Source: Pomacea canaliculata
Lineage: Eukaryota > Mollusca > Gastropoda > Architaenioglossa > Ampullariidae
Assembly: GCF_003073045.1 (NCBI RefSeq)
Contig: NC_037593.1
Span: 21,388,720 to 21,452,719 of the forward strand
Direction: 5' to 3'
Length of the DNA stretch: 64,000 nucleotides
In this document: one piece after another, positions 63,370-64,000 of the stretch
Numbering within the stretch: position 1 is the stretch's first letter
How the letters are laid out: the number at the start of each line of letters is the position of its first letter
Translations under genes and position numbers: made by a program
The notes under the pieces: generated by a model
Seen by the model: only the letters and a program-made list of their open reading frames with translations
What the model was told of the DNA's origin: nothing
The model's database searches: none

Positions 63370-64000
63370 CTGAAGAGTGTCATAAAATATTATTATCACC
63401 AGTCAGACACGGAAGGCAACAAATGATTAAGAAATTGTAGTGAGCTATGGTCATAGCCTAACTATACTGTTGATATTGACCCAAGAAAATGTAACAACTG
63501 CATACTCATTTTAACTATCCAAAATCCGGCGAAGAGTATATAGTTATAATTAAAGGTATATTCTTCTCGAACTCTCCAAAACCGATAAAGATCTATAGCT
63601 AAAACCGATGAAGATAAAGGTATTTTTCTTTAACTATCTAAAAGCCGATGTAGGGGTAGATATTATTTTTCCTAACAGCAGAACTGTCGATTGCCTGCAT
63701 TAGTTACATCCTGTCAACAACTGTGCCATTTTCCGTTTCCAGGAAATAGAGATAACTCTGTACTTGTTGGCATGCACCATGCAGGTGAGCAAAGGAGAAA
63801 CATAAGGCAAAGTCTGCAATTTCACTCGGTCTCGACACACACGTACACTTCATACACCTATACACGCCCACAAGAAAATGTTGAGTAAAAAAGAAACGAA
63901 AAGCAAACTAAGTCAGCACAAACAAAAACGGTGTAAACACAAGAAGGTCGAGCAGACGACGAGAACTCTCGCGATAACGAAGGTGCAAAACACCCCAACC

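Overview
This is a eukaryotic, intron-rich, repeat-rich window from an animal genome. Exon structure, SEA-domain trypsins, CR1/L2-like and Jockey-like LINE remnants, hAT miniature elements and long (ATC)n, (GAAA)n and (CA)n tracts fit a lophotrochozoan invertebrate, most likely a mollusc. That assignment is inference; no species marker was recognised.

The left 46 kb is a tandem array of minus-strand genes for membrane-anchored trypsin-like proteases. Gene A (14867 down to 2754) and gene B (30858 down to 24959) can each be assembled exon by exon into intact proteins of 472 and 464 residues. Both have a short cytoplasmic tail, one membrane segment, a SEA domain and a trypsin domain, in ten coding exons with the same intron phases (1,1,0,2,1,2,1,1,0). 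A third copy, C (about 45700 down to 43025), has only the last five exons. It is full of small insertions and deletions and ends just before a 100-N assembly gap (46008-46107). A leader exon belonging to a further copy lies at the left edge (510 upward). Stretches 18280-27700 and 38262-45785 are copies of the same segment, and upstream leader exons were duplicated with the units. Gene A looks like an ordinary trypsin; gene B has a changed S1 pocket (SHI in place of SYG).

Between and inside these genes lie many repeats. They include a 1.9-kb satellite at 34360-36253 whose unexpanded counterpart is visible near 478-500, minisatellites at 13265 and 36737, a mariner fragment, LINE remnants, remnants of a repeat-borne HIKLGLMKNF-type gene, and an LTR-like GC-rich block at 31676-33120.

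After the gap (46108-60300) the window holds mostly transposon debris: two LINE relics (50436-52410 and 52491-53948), hAT miniature elements with perfect 8-bp target duplications at 50046 and 59747 (a third is at 4382 in gene A), and a second inverted-repeat MITE family at 15227 and 54074. At the right end (60370-63369) are the last exons of a minus-strand gene for a single-pass membrane protein with tyrosine motifs in its tail. Its 5' part lies outside the window.
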